NCBI GenBank assembly: GCA_009845425.1
Contig: VXZQ01000001.1
Coordinates: 124,001-188,000 of the forward strand
Length of the DNA stretch: 64,000 bases
Reading direction: 5' to 3'
Source of the DNA: Holophagales bacterium
GTDB taxonomy: Bacteria > Acidobacteriota > Thermoanaerobaculia > Multivoradales > Multivoraceae
Part shown: positions 35,282 to 45,999 of the stretch, piece after piece
How positions within the stretch are numbered: position 1 is the stretch's first letter
Layout of the letters: each line of letters opens with the position of its first letter
Notes under the pieces: generated by a model
Seen by the model: the letters and a program-made list of their open reading frames with translations, nothing else
The model's database searches: none
What the model was told of the DNA's origin: nothing
Position numbers and translations under genes: made by a program

Positions 35282-36400
35282 ATGACAACCGTGGAGGCCC
35301 CCAGGACCGCCGGGCAGCACCCGTTCACGATGGCGCCGCTCGGGGTCTGGCTGCGGCTGATCGCGGACAACGGCGGCGTGCCGCCGCGATACTGGGGCAA
35401 GCTGGCGAAGGTGCTCGCGGTCAGTGCCCTGATGACTCCGTTGCGGGTCGCCGAGCGCCTCCGCTACGGCCCGTCCAGGATGGCGCGAATCGCCATCGAC
35501 GAGGCGCCGCTGTACGTCCACGGCTTCGGTCGCTCGGGCACGACGCATCTGCACAACCTGCTCGCCCAGGACCCGGGTTTCGGCATCGTCTCTACATTCC
35601 AGGCCATCGCGGCGCCCATGTTCCTGGTCGCGCGCGGTCGGCTGGAGCGGTTCGTCGCCAACGGAATGCCCGCGACACGTCCGATGGACAACATGGCCGT
35701 GTCCGTCGAGCTGCCCCAGGAGGAAGAGATCGCCCTCGCGAACACGTCGCACCTGTCGTTCGTACACCACCTCTCCTTCCCCAACCGGGCGAGGGAGTAC
35801 CAGGAGAAGTACGCCACCATGCGGCTGACCAGGTCCGAGATGGCGCGGTGGGAACGCGCCTATCTGAACGTGCTGCGCAAGGCCACGCTCGCCTCCGGTG
35901 GGCGCCGGCTCGTGCTCAAGAGCCCAACGAATCTCGGCCGCACCGCCGAACTGCTGCGCCTGTTTCCCGACGCGAAGTTCGTCCACATCGTGCGCAATCC
36001 CTACATCGTCTACGAGTCGATGACGAACCTGTACCGGCACGTTCTGCGTATCTGTCAACTGGACGATGCGGAACCGGAAGAGGTGGTCGCCGGCATGCTC
36101 GACTCCTACGCCGCGATGATGAAGCAGTACATGAAGGACCGGGAATCGATCCCGGAAGGACACCTGGCCGAAGTGCGCTTCGAGAGTCTCGAACGAGCGC
36201 CCATGGCGGAACTCGAGCGTCTCTACGACGAGCTGGCGCTGCCGGGCTGGGAGCGGGCCCGCAAGCCGATCAGCGACTACCTGGCGACCTTGTCGGGCTA
36301 TCGGAAGAATGCCTATGGGATCGACCCCGAGACGATCGACGTCGTCGACCGGAACTGGGGCTTCGCCGTGGAGGCCTGGGGCTACCGGCCGCCGAAGTAA
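35282..36400 (+). CDS. Sulfotransferase family protein
   Basis: A 372-residue PAPS-dependent sulfotransferase (Sulfotransfer_3-like). The 5'-phosphosulfate loop is YVHGFGRSGTTHL (residues 78-90), and the 3'-phosphate site is IVRNPYIVYESM, with KSPTNLGR in between. ATG 35282 is chosen because homology begins shortly after it; the frame extends upstream to 35219. Acceptor unknown; given the sterol genes elsewhere a hydroxylated lipid is conceivable, but that is speculation. A zinc-ribbon gene follows 26 bp downstream. Confidence 0.87.
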   Translation: MTTVEAPRTAGQHPFTMAPLGVWLRLIADNGGVPPRYWGKLAKVLAVSALMTPLRVAERLRYGPSRMARIAIDEAPLYVHGFGRSGTTHLHNLLAQDPGFGIVSTFQAIAAPMFLVARGRLERFVANGMPATRPMDNMAVSVELPQEEEIALANTSHLSFVHHLSFPNRAREYQEKYATMRLTRSEMARWERAYLNVLRKATLASGGRRLVLKSPTNLGRTAELLRLFPDAKFVHIVRNPYIVYESMTNLYRHVLRICQLDDAEPEEVVAGMLDSYAAMMKQYMKDRESIPEGHLAEVRFESLERAPMAELERLYDELALPGWERARKPISDYLATLSGYRKNAYGIDPETIDVVDRNWGFAVEAWGYRPPK

Positions 36401-36426
36401 CGACCAGGAGGAGAGGAGACGAACTC

Positions 36427-36603
36427 ATGATTCGAGCTGAAGAACGCAACGACATCACGCCGCTGTGCCCGCACTGCGAGCATCCCGTGAGTGTCTACTT
36501 CCGGGAGATCTCGGGAATCCTGGGCAAGCGCTACCTCTACTTCTGCGCCCTGTGCAAGAAGGTGCTCGGCGTCTCGCACCGCAAGGGCTTCTTCATGGGG
36601 TAG
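36427..36603 (+). CDS. Small zinc-ribbon protein
   Basis: A 58-residue protein with two CxxC pairs, CPHC (residues 14-17) and CALC (about 40-43), spaced as in a zinc ribbon, and a conserved-looking end KVLGVSHRKGFFMG. GGAGAGGAG lies upstream. It probably shares the sulfotransferase transcript. Function unknown; such small ribbons bind nucleic acid or a partner protein. Confidence 0.7.
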   Translation: MIRAEERNDITPLCPHCEHPVSVYFREISGILGKRYLYFCALCKKVLGVSHRKGFFMG

Positions 36604-36614
36604 AACCGCCCGCC

Positions 36615-37867
36615 TCAGTCGATACGGAGGCGGTCGAACTCATCCCAGGCGGACATGTCCGACAGGACGACCTGATCGCCCGGAACCAATCCGTCCAGCA
36701 CCTCGATCGTGTTGGCGGAGCTTCTGCCCAGGAGCACACGTGTGCGCGTAGCGCCGTTCCCCTCGCCGTCCAGACGGAAGAGACCGACCTCGCTCTCTTC
36801 CTGGCCGACGACGGGCCGACCGATGAAGACCACATCCTCCAGCCGGTCGAGTTCGATCGTGCCGGCCACGGTCAGGTCCGGCCGGGCGCCGCGCGGCAGG
36901 TCGCCTTCCAGTGCAACGTCGACCGTCACCGTCCCCTCTTCGACCGCCGGATCGATCCTGACCACGCTGCCGGGGACGACGCCGTTCCGCGTGTCGACCG
37001 CCGCGACCTGCCCGATCTGAACGTCCTTCGCCTGGGTTTCGGCGATTCGCAGTTCGGCCTTCAGCGCCGTCGGGTCTCCGACGCGGGCCAGACTCGTGCC
37101 CGCCGAAACGCGCTGCCCCTCCTCGACCGGCACCTGCTGGAGAACGCCTCGCATGCCGGCCCGGACCTGCAGGGCCGCGACCTGATCGAGCCGCAGTTGC
37201 CAGATCGCGCGTAGACGATCCACTTCCGCCCGCTCCACGGCGAGCTTGGCCGCCTTCGTCGTTTCCGCGATGCCGAGACGCTCCTCCTCCAGGGCGAAGC
37301 GCGTTTCATGTTCCCGCTTCGACGCCTGCGCTCGCTGGAGTTCGATCGCCGAAGCCAGACCGTCCTTCGCCAGCTCGGCGTCGGCGTCCGCCTCGAGCCG
37401 GGCAACGACGAGAGCAGCCTCCACGCTCGCGAGCCCCGCCTTCTGCATGAGCAGTTCGCTCTCCAGTTCGACCTTCCGGTTCTCGTAGCGGGCCTCGGCG
37501 GCGCGGAGGTTGAGTTCCGCTTCCCTGGCCTGGTGCTCGAGCTCCGGGTTGCTCAGTTCGACGATCACCGATTCCAGCGTCACCTTTGCGCCGGGATCGA
37601 TGACGATCCTCTCGACGGTGCCTTCCGTCGTCGCCGGAATCCACCGGATGTTCTCCGGCACCAGGGTTCCTCGCCCCCGCACTTCCCGCACCATCGGCCC
37701 GCGCCGCACCGTGTCGATGTAAAGCGCGTCGCGGTCGACCCGCGGCGCCGACGGCTGTACCTGCTGCAACCCGAGCGTGACCAGTACGAGCAGGAAGCCG
37801 CCGAGGGAGTAGTACGTCACCCGGCGGACCTTCTTCTTCCGCGCCAGGTCCGGTCTCGCGACGTCCA

Positions 37868-37868
<1 letters not shown>
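36615..37868 (-). CDS. MacA/HlyD-type periplasmic adaptor
   Basis: A 417-residue efflux adaptor with an N-terminal membrane anchor (GGFLLVLVTLGLQQV). It has a split lipoyl domain (GTVERIVIDPGAKVTLESVI and GVLQQVPVEEGQRVSAGTSLARV), a long coiled-coil hairpin between them (about 120-255, heptad-rich AEARYENRKVELESELL), and a C-terminal beta-barrel region. It would link the ABC pump to an outer-membrane channel. ATG 37868 overlaps the ATPase stop by ATGA. Confidence 0.88.
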
Positions 37869-38536
<668 letters not shown>

Positions 38537-38539
<3 letters not shown>

Positions 38540-38584
38540 GGTGTAGACAATCTACGTCATATGGAGTAGCTTGTCTACACCATG
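38537..38584. promoter_or_regulatory. Divergent ABC/padR palindrome containing both start codons
   Basis: Perfect 14-bp arms CATGGTGTAGACAA (38537-38550) and TTGTCTACACCATG (38571-38584) flank a 20-base centre. The outer ATGs are the start codons of the ATPase (minus) and padR (plus). Each strand carries TAGACA 17 bp before a weak -10-like hexamer (TAGCTT plus, TAGATT minus), which would give near-leaderless transcripts. It is the likely PadR operator. Confidence 0.7.
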
Positions 38585-38923
38585 ACGCCAGCAAGTCCCC
38601 GCAACCAGCTTCTCTACGGCACGCTGGACCTGCTCATCCTGCGCACACTGGTCTACGGCCCGGCGCATGGTCATGCGATCGCCGGGCACATCCAGCGCGT
38701 ATCGGAAGACGCGCTCCGCATCGAGACCGGCTCGCTGTATCCGGCCCTGCACCGGCTGGAGGCGCGCGGCTGGATCGCGGCGAAGTGGAAGACGTCCGAC
38801 AAGGGCAAGCGCGCCAGGTACTACCGGCTCACCCGGACCGGCCGCCGGCAACTCGTCGTCGAGCAGTCGCGGTGGCAGCAACTCTCGGTCGCCGTGACCA
38901 GGGTGCTGCGTCCGGCGGACTGA
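38582..38923 (+). CDS. PadR-family transcriptional regulator
   Basis: A 113-residue repressor. The winged helix is visible as QLLYGTLDLLILRTLVYGPAHGHAI, SLYPALHRLEARGWIAAKW and ARYYRLTRTGRRQL, followed by a dimerising C-terminal helix. Small PadR proteins of this kind regularly sit beside ADOP/MacB export genes in Acidobacteriota. It begins at the edge of the shared palindrome and precedes two permease genes, the first 16 bp downstream. Confidence 0.92.
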   Translation: MTPASPRNQLLYGTLDLLILRTLVYGPAHGHAIAGHIQRVSEDALRIETGSLYPALHRLEARGWIAAKWKTSDKGKRARYYRLTRTGRRQLVVEQSRWQQLSVAVTRVLRPAD

Positions 38924-38939
38924 GCCGGGAGACCAGGTG

Positions 38940-41654
38940 ATGCTGCGGCTCCTCTACAACCGTCTAGGCTCCATCTGGTCCCGGCGACACCAGGACGCCG
39001 AGCTCGACGAGGAGATCCGCTTCCACCTCGCCGCGGAAGCGGAAGAACGGATCGACGCCGGCCTGGATCCCGAACAGGCGCGCGCCGAAGCACAGCGCGA
39101 CTTCGGCAACGTCCTGCTGACTCGCGAACTGACCCGCGAGGCCTGGGGGTGGGCACCGGCGGAGCGCTTTCTCAGGGACGTCGGCTCCGCGTTCCGGATG
39201 ATGCGACGCAATACCGGCTACACCTGCGCCGTGGTCCTCACGATGGCACTGGGCATCGGACTCAACGCTCCGATGTACGAGATGCTGTCAAGGCTCTTCC
39301 TTCTGCCGCCACCCCATATCGAGGACCCGAAGGGCGTTCATCGCGTCTGGCTGAGCCAGCGCGACGACTCGGAGAATCGCGGATCTTTCACGGGTCCCGC
39401 CTTTGCTCGCGACCGGATGCAGTGGCACGAGTTCAGCGCGCTGAGCGCCGACAACGGGCCCATCGGCGCGGTCGCGGGTTACACGGCTCCCAGATCCACG
39501 CCGAACGGACGCGGTCAAACCGCCGAGAACCTCAGGGTCTCCTGGGTCACTGGCGAGTTCCTGGATCTCCTGGGAGTAGAGCCCGCCATCGGCCGGTTGA
39601 TCGGCCCGGACGACGACGACGCGGCGGCGACACCCGTCGCCGTAGTCAGCGACGGCTACCACCGAGAGAGGTTCGCCAATCCGCAGGAAGCACTCGACGC
39701 GACGCTCGAGTTCGACGAACTCACGTACGTCGTCGTCGGCGTCCTACCGCCAGGCTTCTCCGGACCGGACCCAGGCCGAACGGATGTATGGCTACCACTC
39801 GAGCCCGCAGTAACGGCCGTCCGCGGCGACCAGTGGCGGGACTTCGGAAGTGGCTTCGACCTAACGCCCTTGGCCCGACTGCCGCCCGGTCAGACCGTGC
39901 AAGCCGCCAACGCCGCGGCGACCGCCGCAGTGCGGGCGGCACGCGCCGACTCACCGCGCGGGCTCCCTTGGGATCCCGAACCGACTGTGGCGCTGGGTCC
40001 CATCCTGAGGACCCGAGGTCCCTCCTCGTTGCCCGGCCAGATGCGCCTGACTCTTGTCATAGGCGGCGTCACGCTGCTGGTCCTCCTCATTGCGACCGTC
40101 AACATGTCCAACCTCCTGACGGTGAGGGTGGCGGCCCGCCGTCGCGAACTGGCCGTCCGCTACGCGCTCGGTGCCGGCAGATGGGGCGTAGGGCGCCTCC
40201 TCGCGATCGAGAGTCTGGTGCTCGCCACGGCCTCCGGCGCCGTGGCGTTGATCGTGGCCACGGTTGTCGGTCGCCTCCTGCGCCTGACGCTGCTGCCAGG
40301 ACATCAGGGAACCGTGGACGCGCTGAACGTCACGGCTATCGGCTTCACGGGGATCGCCGTGCTTGCGGTCGGCCTCTGCGCGGCCATTGCGCCCGCCATG
40401 TACGCGGCGAAGAGCCGGCAGATAGAGAGACTCGACAGTTCGCGAGGTGCCCGCGCACTCGGTACGCCGGTCCGCACCGGCCTGATCGTCGTTCAGACCG
40501 CATTGTCGCTGGTCCTCCTCTGCGGGACTGCCGTCTTCTACCGCTCGTTCGAAGCGGCACGCCAGGTGGACATCGGTTACGCAAAGGAGTACCTGCTGAC
40601 GGTTGAACTGGGGGAGTTCGGCGGTAGCCCGCTCGACGAGAGCACACTCAGCGCCATGGAAGCCCGGGTTCGGAATCTGCCAGGGGTGAGGGAGGTGGCC
40701 CAGGGCACGAACACGCCCATGGGCCGCATCGCGATGTTAGGGGGCCTCCGCGTGGAAGGACACGACAGCCCGCCGTTCCGCTACGGCCCCTACGTCAATC
40801 TCACGTCAACCAACTTCTTCGACGTGGCGGGCCTGGAGGTTCTCGCGGGCCGCGGCTTCAACGAGTGGGACCGCGCGAACACCCAGGAGGTCGCGGTCGT
40901 CAACGAGACGTTCGCCAAGCAGGCCTGGCCGAGCCGGAACCCGGTCGGCCGGTGCCTTTTCGTCGGCAGCGAGGCGACCGACTGCACGACGGTAGTAGGC
41001 GTCGTGGAGTCCGCGCTCGAGTTTGGTCTGCTGGCCACCGACGGCCATCCGGTCTACTTCCTGCCCATCTCCCAAACAACCTCAAGTACGTCGCTGTCCG
41101 GATTCGCCGCCAGCCGGCGCGTGCTGATCGTCCGCACCCGCGACAACCCCGGAGAGGTCGCAACGCCGCTGCTCGGCGTACAGGCCGATCTGTTCCCGGA
41201 TCTTCCGCGCCACACCGTGCAGAGCCTTCCTGCCATCTTCGCGTCACAGATCGAAACGTGGAGGATCGGAACGCGCCTGTTCGGCGCTTCCGCCGCTCTA
41301 GCGGTCTTGCTCGCCGCCATCGGCCTCTATGCCGTCATCGCGTTCGGCGTACGACAGCGTGAACTCGAGTTCGGCATCCGGCGCGCCCTGGGCGCCCGGT
41401 CGTCGCGCCTCCTGCGCATGGTGCTGGCGCGCGGCTTCTTCCTGGCGGCGGTCGGTGTCGTCGCCGGCACGCTCGCGGCACTATGGGCGGGCAGGTTCGT
41501 GGAACCTCTGCTCTTCGACGGCCGGACTCCCCGCGACCCGCTCGCGTTCGCCGCCGCGGCGCTCGTGCTTCTGACCATCGCGGTGATGGCCTCGCTCGTG
41601 CCAGCCCGCCGGGCCTCTCGCGCCGACCCACGTCAGGCGCTGGAGGCTGAGTAG
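38940..41654 (+). CDS. ADOP-family ABC permease 1
   Basis: A 904-residue permease of the acidobacterial duplicated orphan permease family. An N-terminal soluble prefix (LDEEIRFHLAAEAEERIDAG, about 22-60) precedes helix 1 (about 97-117), a MacB-like periplasmic domain, a first FtsX unit (LVLLIATVNMSNLLTVRVAARRRELAVRYALG, in part VNMSNLLTVRVAARRREL), a second periplasmic domain and a second FtsX unit (FGVRQRELEFGIRRALGAR). It lies 16 bp after padR and 13 bp before its paralogue. Transported substrate unknown. Confidence 0.9.
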   Translation: MLRLLYNRLGSIWSRRHQDAELDEEIRFHLAAEAEERIDAGLDPEQARAEAQRDFGNVLLTRELTREAWGWAPAERFLRDVGSAFRMMRRNTGYTCAVVLTMALGIGLNAPMYEMLSRLFLLPPPHIEDPKGVHRVWLSQRDDSENRGSFTGPAFARDRMQWHEFSALSADNGPIGAVAGYTAPRSTPNGRGQTAENLRVSWVTGEFLDLLGVEPAIGRLIGPDDDDAAATPVAVVSDGYHRERFANPQEALDATLEFDELTYVVVGVLPPGFSGPDPGRTDVWLPLEPAVTAVRGDQWRDFGSGFDLTPLARLPPGQTVQAANAAATAAVRAARADSPRGLPWDPEPTVALGPILRTRGPSSLPGQMRLTLVIGGVTLLVLLIATVNMSNLLTVRVAARRRELAVRYALGAGRWGVGRLLAIESLVLATASGAVALIVATVVGRLLRLTLLPGHQGTVDALNVTAIGFTGIAVLAVGLCAAIAPAMYAAKSRQIERLDSSRGARALGTPVRTGLIVVQTALSLVLLCGTAVFYRSFEAARQVDIGYAKEYLLTVELGEFGGSPLDESTLSAMEARVRNLPGVREVAQGTNTPMGRIAMLGGLRVEGHDSPPFRYGPYVNLTSTNFFDVAGLEVLAGRGFNEWDRANTQEVAVVNETFAKQAWPSRNPVGRCLFVGSEATDCTTVVGVVESALEFGLLATDGHPVYFLPISQTTSSTSLSGFAASRRVLIVRTRDNPGEVATPLLGVQADLFPDLPRHTVQSLPAIFASQIETWRIGTRLFGASAALAVLLAAIGLYAVIAFGVRQRELEFGIRRALGARSSRLLRMVLARGFFLAAVGVVAGTLAALWAGRFVEPLLFDGRTPRDPLAFAAAALVLLTIAVMASLVPARRASRADPRQALEAE

Positions 41655-41667
41655 CGCACCTAACCGG

Positions 41668-44403
41668 ATGCTGAAGCAGTTCCTGTTTCGCCTGTGTTCG
41701 AGCTGGCACCGTCGGCGGAGGGACGCCGACCTCGACGACGAGATCCGCTTCCATCTTGCTGAAGAGGCGGAAGTGCGAGTCGAGGCGGGCCTGTCTCTCG
41801 AACAAGCCCAAGCCGAGGCACGGCGCAACTTCGGCAACGTCACGCTGATTCGCGAGCAGACCCGCGAAGCCTGGGGCTGGGCGCCCATGGAGCTGCTCCT
41901 CAAGGACATCCGCGCCGCCTTCCGGATGATGCGACACAACGCCGGCTACACCTGCGCAGTGGTCCTCACGCTGGCACTCGGCATCGGACTGAACGCCCCG
42001 ATGTACGAGATGCTGTCTCGTCTCTTTCTGCAAGCGCCACCCCACATCGAGGACCCGGACCGCGTTCATCGCCTCTGGGTCAGCGAGCGCATCGATCCGG
42101 GCGATCGCGGCGTCTCCACCGGTCGAAGCTGGGTAGTCGATGCGTTGCAATGGCTCGACTTCGACGCCCTGAGTGCCGCCGACAGCCCACTCATCGACGG
42201 CGTCGCGGGTCACCGGGTCTCGTTCAGGACGAACGGACGTGGTCAACGCGCCGAGAACCTAACGGTCTCCTGGGTCACGGAGAACTTCTTCGACTTCCTT
42301 GGCGTGGCGCCTACGGCCGGAAGGCTGATCGCCGCCGCGGACGACGACCTGGCGGCGCAACCCGTCGCGGTGATCAGCGACGGCTACCGCCGGCAGCGGT
42401 TCGACAGCGCGGAGGAAGCGCTCGGCACGACGCTCAGTTTCGAGGACGTCACCTACCTCGTCGTCGGCGTGCTGCCGCCCGGCTTCTCGGGCCCCCGCTC
42501 CAATGCCGTCGATGTGTGGCTGCCTCTCGAACACGCGGCAACGGCCAGCCGGGGGAACAGTTGGAGACGGTACGGAAGCACCTTCTACCTCACGCCGTTC
42601 GTCCGGCTGGCGCCCGGCGCGACGGAGGAGGCCGCCGGCGCCGCGGTGACGGCCGCTGTCCGCGCGGCGCGTGCCGGCTCGCGGTTCTCGGACTCCCTGG
42701 ACCAGGAGGCGACCGTGGCTCTCGGCCCGATCCTTCGAACCCGCGGCCCCGTCACGCTGCGGCGCCACATGCGCCTGCCACTGGTCGCGAGCGGGATCAC
42801 GCTGGTGGTGCTCCTCATCGCGGCCGTCAACATGTCGAACCTGCTGATGCTGCGGATCGCTGCAAGGCGACGCGAGTTGGCAGTGCGCTACGCGCTCGGC
42901 CTGGGACGATGGGGAATCGGACGTCTCCTGGTGACGGAGAGCCTGGCTCTCGCCGCCCTCTCCGGCGTTGTCGCGCTGGCGGTGGCGGCAGCTACGGGCG
43001 ACGCCCTTCGCCGAACGCTCCTGCCCAACTACCAGTGGGCCGAAGATCCGCTGGGCGCAACGGCAATCGGGTTCACCGGGATCGCCGTCCTCGGGATCGG
43101 CCTGGCGGCAGCGCTGGCACCCGCCGTGTACGCAGCGCGCAGCCGGGGTCTCGAGAGACTCGACAGTTCCCGGGGCGCCAGCGCGCTCGGAACGCCCGTC
43201 CGCACCGGCCTGATCGTGGTCCAGGCCGCGCTGTCGGTGGTCCTGCTGAGCGGGACGGCCGTGTTCTACCGTTCCTTCGAAGCGGCGCGCCAGGTCGACG
43301 TCGGCTACGCGAAGGAGCACCTGCTCACGGTGACTCTGGGGAGCTTCCACGGTGACACCCGACTGGATGGCCTGGACGGTGCACCGCTCGACGAGAGCGC
43401 AATCCGGACCATGGAAGCCCGCGTACGGGACGTACCGGAGGTGCTGGACGTCGCGCAGGGAACGAGTTCACCCATGTCGGGAAGCGGTGCGGTGTACGCG
43501 GATCTGCGCATCGAGGGACTCGACCGCCTGCCGTTCCGCTCCGGTCCCCACGTGAACTTCACTACACCCAACTTCTTCGACGTCGCGGGTCTGGACATTC
43601 GAGAAGGCCGCGGCCTCACGGAGTGGGACAGCGAAGGGACACAGAAGGCCGCCGTCGTCAATACGTCCTTCGCCCGCCAGGCCTGGCCCGGTCGGAGCGC
43701 CATCGGTCGTTGCCTGTTCGTCAGCAGCGACGCCGACTGCACAACGGTGGTCGGCGTGGTGGAACCCGCCGTGAACTGGACTCTGCCCGAAACGGACCCC
43801 GTCTACTACCTGCCCCTCTCCCAGGCCTCATCCGACCCGGCCCTGTCGGGATGGACGAGCATTCAGCGTTCGCTGATCGTCCGCACCGCCGGAAGCCCCG
43901 GGCGCGTCGAAGCGGCGGTCCTTGGTGCCCTGGCCGAGCTGTTTCCGGAACTGCCGGGACACCACGTCCGGAACCTCTCCACACAGTTCGCGTCACGCAT
44001 TCGCACCTGGAGAACCGGAACGCGCCTGTTCGCCGCCTCCGCGATGCTCGCGGTGTCGCTCGCGGCCATCGGGCTCTATGCCGTCATCGCCTTCGGCGTA
44101 CGACAGCGTGAGCACGAGTTCGGCATCCGTCGCGCCCTGGGCGCCAGGGCGTCCAACGTCCTGCGCATGGTGCTGGCACGCGGCTTCGCCCTGGCGGCGG
44201 CCGGTGTCGCGGCCGGTACGATCGCCGCGCTCTGGGCGGGCCGCTTCGTCGAGCCGCTGCTCTTCGACGGCCGGACTCCCCGCGACCCGCTGGCGTTCGG
44301 CATGGCGGCGCTGGTGCTACTGGCGATCGCCGTGATGGCCTCGTTCCTGCCGGCTCGGCGCGCCTCTCGCGCCGAGCCGCGGCGGGCGCTGGAGGCGGAG
44401 TAG
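41668..44403 (+). CDS. ADOP-family ABC permease 2 (tandem paralogue)
   Basis: A 911-residue permease with the same layout as the preceding gene. Identical or nearly identical blocks include GYTCAVVLT, LGIGLNAPMYEMLSRLF, PPHIEDP, LGTPVRTGLIVVQ, AVFYRSFEAARQVD and RTPRDPLAF, which points to tandem duplication. The substrate-facing periplasmic loops differ more. Together they may form a heterodimer served by the divergent ATPase and adaptor. Confidence 0.9.
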   Translation: MLKQFLFRLCSSWHRRRRDADLDDEIRFHLAEEAEVRVEAGLSLEQAQAEARRNFGNVTLIREQTREAWGWAPMELLLKDIRAAFRMMRHNAGYTCAVVLTLALGIGLNAPMYEMLSRLFLQAPPHIEDPDRVHRLWVSERIDPGDRGVSTGRSWVVDALQWLDFDALSAADSPLIDGVAGHRVSFRTNGRGQRAENLTVSWVTENFFDFLGVAPTAGRLIAAADDDLAAQPVAVISDGYRRQRFDSAEEALGTTLSFEDVTYLVVGVLPPGFSGPRSNAVDVWLPLEHAATASRGNSWRRYGSTFYLTPFVRLAPGATEEAAGAAVTAAVRAARAGSRFSDSLDQEATVALGPILRTRGPVTLRRHMRLPLVASGITLVVLLIAAVNMSNLLMLRIAARRRELAVRYALGLGRWGIGRLLVTESLALAALSGVVALAVAAATGDALRRTLLPNYQWAEDPLGATAIGFTGIAVLGIGLAAALAPAVYAARSRGLERLDSSRGASALGTPVRTGLIVVQAALSVVLLSGTAVFYRSFEAARQVDVGYAKEHLLTVTLGSFHGDTRLDGLDGAPLDESAIRTMEARVRDVPEVLDVAQGTSSPMSGSGAVYADLRIEGLDRLPFRSGPHVNFTTPNFFDVAGLDIREGRGLTEWDSEGTQKAAVVNTSFARQAWPGRSAIGRCLFVSSDADCTTVVGVVEPAVNWTLPETDPVYYLPLSQASSDPALSGWTSIQRSLIVRTAGSPGRVEAAVLGALAELFPELPGHHVRNLSTQFASRIRTWRTGTRLFAASAMLAVSLAAIGLYAVIAFGVRQREHEFGIRRALGARASNVLRMVLARGFALAAAGVAAGTIAALWAGRFVEPLLFDGRTPRDPLAFGMAALVLLAIAVMASFLPARRASRAEPRRALEAE

Positions 44404-44412
44404 TCCCATCCG

Positions 44413-45390
44413 CTAGGGCAGGTCAGCCACCCACATCTTCGCCTGGGCGCCACGGCCCGTCGCCGAGCCGCCGGCTGCGTAGAGCTTGCCGCCGATGATC
44501 GCCGCAGCGGGCGACGACAGCGGCATCGGCAGACTGCCGAGAAACTCCCACTCCCCACCCGGCTCGAGCACCAGGATGTCCGGGTCGATCGACTTCGTTC
44601 CCCCGGCGGGCGTCGTGTGGCCGCCAACCATGACGATGCGGCCTTCGTGGACGAAGGTGCCGGCTTCGCCGTGGGAGTGGCCCTTCGGCAGCTCGGGACC
44701 GCGGCTCCAGGAGTCGGTTTCGGCGTCGTAGATGTCGACCCGAGCCTGGTCGAGCTGCTGGCTGTCGTGGTTGTACTGACCGCCGATCGCGTAGATGCGG
44801 TTGCCGATCGAGACTGCCGAGAACTGGTTGCGCGGGTCGGGCATCGGCGCCGCGTTCCGCCAGATCGCCGAGCCTCCGGCCCAGTCGTCCAGCTCGAGGA
44901 CCCAGTGGTCGGCGGCGTCCGTGTCCCGGTCGACCTTCAGGCCACCGAAGTAGTGCAGCTTGCGGCCGACCAGAGCCAGTCCGCCGCCGGCTCGCGGCTC
45001 GGGCAGCAGCGGCGCGGCCGTGTAGCGGTCCAGATCCAGGTCGTAGCTCCAGACCTCGGCGATCGTGTGGCCCTTGTAGCCGTCCTTGAAGCCGCCGGCG
45101 AACCAGACGGTGCGGCCGTCGCGAACCGCGTTCAGGTGACTGACCGCGCTCGGCATGTCCTGGATTCGCGTCCAGCTCCCATCCGCCGGATCGAAGACGT
45201 CCACCCGCTTGCTCGACCGGACCGGACCCTCGTAGCCGGCGAACACGTAGAACCTGCCGTCGATGACTGTCGTCGCGGCCTCCCATTTGCCGGCGGGCAT
45301 GTCGGGGAGTTCCCGCCACGCGAGTTCCTGGGCCGCGACGGATCCGGCGATCACGGCCAAAAGAACCGTGGCACCAAACACGCGGTTCAT
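44413..45390 (-). CDS. Secreted Kelch-repeat protein
   Basis: A 325-residue exported Kelch propeller (signal peptide ending AGSVAAQ). Six blades are recognisable by phrases such as GRFYVFAGYEGPV, GRTVWFAGGFKDGY, GRKLHYFGGLKV, GNRIYAIGGQYNHD, GRIVMVGGHTTPAGG and GGKLYAAGGSATGRG. ATG 45390 starts the signal peptide; the frame runs upstream without homology. The substrate is unknown; related propellers bind or isomerise sugars. It is convergent with the second permease, 9 bp apart. Confidence 0.85.
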   Translation of the reverse strand: MNRVFGATVLLAVIAGSVAAQELAWRELPDMPAGKWEAATTVIDGRFYVFAGYEGPVRSSKRVDVFDPADGSWTRIQDMPSAVSHLNAVRDGRTVWFAGGFKDGYKGHTIAEVWSYDLDLDRYTAAPLLPEPRAGGGLALVGRKLHYFGGLKVDRDTDAADHWVLELDDWAGGSAIWRNAAPMPDPRNQFSAVSIGNRIYAIGGQYNHDSQQLDQARVDIYDAETDSWSRGPELPKGHSHGEAGTFVHEGRIVMVGGHTTPAGGTKSIDPDILVLEPGGEWEFLGSLPMPLSSPAAAIIGGKLYAAGGSATGRGAQAKMWVADLP

Positions 45391-45572
45391 CGGGACCTCG
45401 CCAAACGCCACAATGCTTCGATCCAAGCAAAAGGCACCGTTCCCGTGTCTACGATGCCTGGGGGCAGCGGTTCAGGGCTACGCACAACGATCTCCTCAGA
45501 CACCCCATGCTACGGGAACCAACCGTAGATAGAAGGTTGCGTCTGGTCAGTCTCGGGTAGCCTCAGCCGCCT

Positions 45573-45960
45573 ATGACGCCGCGCCCAGGAAGAGAGGCCA
45601 ACCCACTCTTCGTAGAGGCCACTCCGGAGGACGCTTCGAGGAGTTCAGGGCTGTGGCTCTTTGTGGATGTCGGCTTCTCCCGAAGAACCAGGAGTTGCGG
45701 CTTCGCGGTAGACGACTGCCCTCCCGAGGAACTCACCTTTGGCTGCCTTATGCAGCGGACTCTGGACGTTGTCAGCTCCGCGTCAACGCCCGTCAACCTG
45801 CTCGAGGAACGTGGCCTGGGGCCGCGCCGGCGTATTAGGCAAGGTCGTATGGGCCGACGACCTGAAGATGAACGAGAGCGACACACTCCGTTCAGCCTTC
45901 GCCGTGTCGGGCATGGACCTTGGAGTACCGCCTGTGGTGCTGGTAGGCGAGGAGTCCTAG
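45573..45960 (+). pseudogene. Internally deleted, frameshifted remnant of a hypothetical gene
   Basis: Two coding-like pieces in different frames. The first (from ATG 45573, about 75 residues) has LFVDVGFSRRTRSCGFAVDD and TLDVVSSASTPVNLLEE. The second (about 45810-45960) has VWADDLKMNESDTLRSAFAVSGMDLGVPPVVLVG (in part: SDTLRSAFAVSGMDLGVPP). They look like the two ends of one larger protein, joined by a deletion with a frame change. The surrounding 45391-45999 has no other gene; a short inverted repeat (45510-45515/45523-45528) is its only other visible structure. Confidence 0.5.
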
Positions 45961-45999
45961 AGCCCACCTCGGCCGAGTAGGGGAGGACTCAAGAGCAGC

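Noticed and set aside
45510..45528. Short inverted repeat as a terminator or operator
   Set aside because: Six-base arms without a T-run or nearby promoter; could be chance.
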